From Bacillota bacterium (lineage in GTDB: Bacteria > Bacillota_E > Sulfobacillia > Sulfobacillales > Sulfobacillaceae), in NCBI GenBank assembly GCA_021802375.1, contig JAKAAL010000180.1, positions 1 to 7,475 of the forward strand: 7,475 nucleotides of DNA, written 5' to 3'. Every line of letters begins with the position of its first letter. Position 1 is the first letter of the stretch. The position numbers and the translations under genes are program-made. Under the pieces are notes generated by a model that was not told the DNA's origin, did not search any database, and worked only from the letters and a program-made list of their open reading frames with translations. Positions 5,396-7,475 of this stretch are shown here, piece after piece.

Positions 5396-6463
5396 TTAGT
5401 CGTGGGCCTCATTAGATTCGGCGAACAGGATGGCCAATCTGGCGGCCAGGGTTTGGTAAATTTCTGCTGCGGCGTGTTCTTCGGGAATCAGGCCGCTAAC
5501 TCCTGATTCCCCGACAATGACCCAAGGAATCTGGGCCAGGACCGGGATGTTGAGGGATTCGGCGACCATTGCGGCGCCTCCGTGACCCAAAGGATACCAG
5601 AGGTGTCCGCATTCCGGGCAGCCCATGGCGGACAGGTTTTCTACTACCCCTAAGAGACGGCGGTTCATGTTGCGGGCCATCTGACCAGCACGGGCGGCCA
5701 CGCGGGCGGCATTGGCGTCGGGTGTAGTGACCACCACACAGGCGGCCTGGGGAAAATATTCGTGCACGTCCATCGCAACGTCACCGGTGCCCGGCGGCAG
5801 ATCCAAGACCAGGTACTCCGGCGCATTCCACAAGGTTTGCTCCATCATTTGCCGGATAGCCTTACCTAGCATCGGACCCCGCCACATCACGGGGGCGTGG
5901 GGTTCCACGAAGAACTTCATAGACATGACGTCAAGGTCCCGGACGCGTGGTGGAATAAACAATCCCTCGCGAGTTTTGACCGGATCTGCTAGCCCCAAGA
6001 GGTCGGGGACGCTGAATCCATAGATATCGCAATCCAAGACGCCGGTTCGATAGCCGAGTCGAGTGAGAGCATGGGCTAGATTGATGCTGACCGTGGATTT
6101 GCCAACCCCTCCCTTGCCACTGATGATCGCGATCAGGTGGGCCCCCACTGGCGTCCGTGGCACAGCCTGGCCAGGTTTGGCAAATTTGCGCGCGGTATCG
6201 GCCTGGGTTTTGGTTCGGGGAATGACACGGGTCGTGACGACCTCGGGAAATCTCCTGTGGATAAATTGGGAAAGGGCTTCCCGGTCCGCGTCAGTGACTC
6301 GAGTCCCACGCCACGTGTCTTCGACGTGAATATTGACATGGGGGCCGTCTTGATGCGGCTCCACGGCAACATCTTGAACATAGCCCGCCTTCAGGGGGGC
6401 GATCCCATCCGGTGTTTTGAATGAAGCCAACGCCTGTAACACATCTTTTGGGGTGAGGGCCAT
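5396..6463 (-). CDS. mrp: Mrp/ApbC (NBP35-type) Fe-S cluster carrier ATPase
   Basis: This family of P-loop ATPases binds a labile Fe-S cluster as a dimer and hands it to apoproteins in the cytoplasm. The 355-residue product has the standard layout: an N-terminal MIP18/DUF59-like domain (about 1-82), a linker, and the MinD/Mrp-type ATPase domain. The deviant Walker A GKGGVGKS is at 116-123 with the signature Lys117, the DCDIYGFSVPDLLG switch region at 144-157, and the Walker B region YLVLDLPPGTGD at 217-228. The cluster-binding CPEC is at 282-285, followed by HLWYPLGHGG. Nothing essential is missing. ATG at 6463 follows AAAGGAGA by 6 nt. It is convergent to the deoC-MFS unit and stands behind an Fnr/CRP-like promoter, which suggests control by oxygen or redox state. 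Confidence 0.95.
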   Translation of the reverse strand: MALTPKDVLQALASFKTPDGIAPLKAGYVQDVAVEPHQDGPHVNIHVEDTWRGTRVTDADREALSQFIHRRFPEVVTTRVIPRTKTQADTARKFAKPGQAVPRTPVGAHLIAIISGKGGVGKSTVSINLAHALTRLGYRTGVLDCDIYGFSVPDLLGLADPVKTREGLFIPPRVRDLDVMSMKFFVEPHAPVMWRGPMLGKAIRQMMEQTLWNAPEYLVLDLPPGTGDVAMDVHEYFPQAACVVVTTPDANAARVAARAGQMARNMNRRLLGVVENLSAMGCPECGHLWYPLGHGGAAMVAESLNIPVLAQIPWVIVGESGVSGLIPEEHAAAEIYQTLAARLAILFAESNEAHD

Positions 6464-6534
6464 AACCAGTCTCCTTTGGGTACGCTACGTGCACCCGGTG
6501 TTTATCCGGGGCCTGCGATCGTGCGACCTTTTTC

Positions 6535-6583
6535 CTAGTCATTATCCGGGTTCCGATGCGTGAGAATCGTGACCCCGATCACG
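6535..6583 (-). promoter_or_regulatory. Predicted mrp promoter with Fnr/CRP-like palindrome at -41.5
   Basis: CGTGA-CCCCGA-TCACG at 6568-6583 is a symmetric variant of TGTGA-N6-TCACA, with only the outermost base of each half changed. On the minus strand a GATAAT hexamer lies at 6546-6541; taking it as -12 to -7 puts the palindrome centre exactly at -41.5, the class II activator position, and transcription would start at about 6534, 71 nt before the mrp ATG. Binding is inferred. Confidence 0.55.
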
Positions 6584-7244
6584 GAAGGGGGCGGTACTTT
6601 CGCCCAAATTAGACTGGATCGGTATACAGAGTGGGGGTCCGCCCATGAAAAGTATGCAAGAACCTTAGTGACCTTTCAGGCGTGATGAAGAAAGTTGGCC
6701 TCTAGTGCTGCAACCGTGGCTAATGTCCTCGTGCGCATGCCGCACCGAATTTCTCTTAAACCCTGTGGCACGCCGCACAGTCCCAGATTTTGGTCGGGGA
6801 GGCATGTAGTGGTCATGGCTCAATCTGCGGATGTTTTGGATAAGCCGGCGGATATCGCGCAGGGGTTAGCAATGGAAGGCACCATGAGGTGGTATCGTAT
6901 GACAAAGACCTAGCGGATTGATTCATGGTTCGGACGATCGTAGAGCGAACAGTTGCTCAAAAAGAATCGGCACGTGATGCCATACGGGGTATGCGGTTAA
7001 AGGCGATGTCTTGTTTTACAACTGAGGGAGAGGCTGACAACCCGTCAGGTCCTACCGGAATCAATCATGCGACGATTCAAACGGGATACGGCACCACATT
7101 AGATGGGTACACTATTGCGAACTACGTCGATTCCCAGACCATTCACCGCGATCACGTATTGTGGTCTATAATAACTTACAACAGAAACGCAGCCAGGTGC
7201 GACAATCTATCTTGTCCATATGCTATCATGGGGAGGTGTCTCCA
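6584..7244. other. Long region with no confidently called gene
   Basis: Plus-strand frames at 6695-6913 and 6925-7278 are open but resemble no family I recognise. Within the first, GTG at 6809 has a GGGGAGG 6 nt upstream and would give a 34-residue peptide ending at 6913, which is a marginal candidate. The frame from 6925 has no ribosome binding site and overlaps the better-supported start at 7245. A perfect TATAAT at 7167-7172, with a poor -35, could be the -10 box for the gene at 7245. Confidence 0.35.
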
Positions 7245-7475
7245 TTGGCTCAAGGCCAACCATTTTTTCTTCTCATGAGTAGTATAGCGGTACTCGGGCT
7301 AGCGACTGGTGCTTCTTTATCGTCTGGTTCAGGAACTACTACTCTCGCTACCGATGGGGCAATCCAGCACGTACCGGAGCAAGCCATCTCTATTTCTATC
7401 CAAGTGATCCCCACTAGTGTAGTGCCTTTGGGACACGTCCCTTCTTCTTCCGCAACGGCCGCACTCGAAATCCCC
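7245..7475 (+). CDS. N-terminal part of a predicted exported or membrane-anchored protein (runs off window)
   Basis: A TTG at 7245 lies 8 nt after a strong GGGGAGG, and the frame stays open to the window end (77 codons). The start MAQGQPFFLLMSSIAVLGLA contains a hydrophobic helix at about residues 7-20, followed by a small-residue stretch rich in Ser, Thr, Gly and Ala. This pattern is typical of a signal peptide or N-terminal anchor followed by an extracytoplasmic region. The N-terminus has no Lys or Arg before the helix, which is unusual for a Sec signal. An in-frame ATG at 7275 is an alternative but has no binding site. No domain is recognisable in the visible part. The possible -10 box TATAAT at 7167 would give a leader of roughly 65 nt. 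Confidence 0.6.
   Translation, partial: MAQGQPFFLLMSSIAVLGLATGASLSSGSGTTTLATDGAIQHVPEQAISISIQVIPTSVVPLGHVPSSSATAALEIP

Noticed and set aside
6925..7278. 117-residue plus-strand frame upstream of the exported protein
   Set aside because: No ribosome binding site, no family resemblance, contains the likely -10 box of the next gene and overlaps its well-supported TTG start.
1..7475. CRISPR array, tRNA, rRNA or complete insertion sequence
   Set aside because: I saw no regularly spaced short repeats, no cloverleaf or rRNA-like sequence, and no intact transposase; the long inverted repeat encloses no transposase and has no visible target duplication.

Overview
The window looks like chromosomal DNA from a Gram-positive (Firmicutes-type) bacterium. 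Genes have strong AGGAGG-like ribosome binding sites, several starts are GTG or TTG, a GlpP-family antiterminator is present, and two palindromes resemble Bacillus-type Fnr sites. A thermo-acidophile of the Sulfobacillus type would fit this mixture (GlpP, homing-endonuclease-associated repeats, DUF2249), but that is inference and cannot be settled here.

Layout. (1) Bases 1-1219 form a rearranged block. A perfect inverted repeat of at least 126 bp (1-126 and 1094-1219; the left copy runs off the window) carries a ribosome binding site, an ATG and the first 15 codons of a DUF2249 gene. The left copy leads into a DUF2249 gene that is frameshifted. The right copy runs into a stop at the junction and abuts a 5'-truncated protein of homing-endonuclease-associated repeats. 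(2) Bases 1190-1773, minus strand: a small operon behind a perfect TGTGA-N6-TCACA palindrome, encoding a 52-residue protein and a single-span membrane protein and ending in the orphan DUF2249 start. (3) Bases 2210-4876, plus strand: glpP-like antiterminator, a strong intrinsic terminator in the leader, deoC, and an ACS-family MFS transporter that overlaps deoC by 4 bp. (4) Bases 5223-6463, minus strand: an Mrp/ApbC Fe-S ATPase, preceded by a second Fnr/CRP-like palindrome at about -41.5, and a possible 37-residue membrane peptide downstream. (5) After a largely empty stretch, the 5' end of a secreted or membrane-anchored protein begins at 7245 and leaves the window.

How it fits together. The most coherent system is glpP-terminator-deoC-MFS. 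No room for a promoter exists between the terminator and deoC, so deoC and the transporter can only be expressed by reading through the hairpin, and the gene just upstream encodes a family whose known job is ligand-dependent antitermination. The second theme is the inverted repeat, which could flip the segment between DUF2249 and the repeat protein and so change which upstream region drives each. The two Fnr/CRP-like sites suggest that the small operon and mrp share an oxygen-, redox- or nucleotide-responsive regulator.
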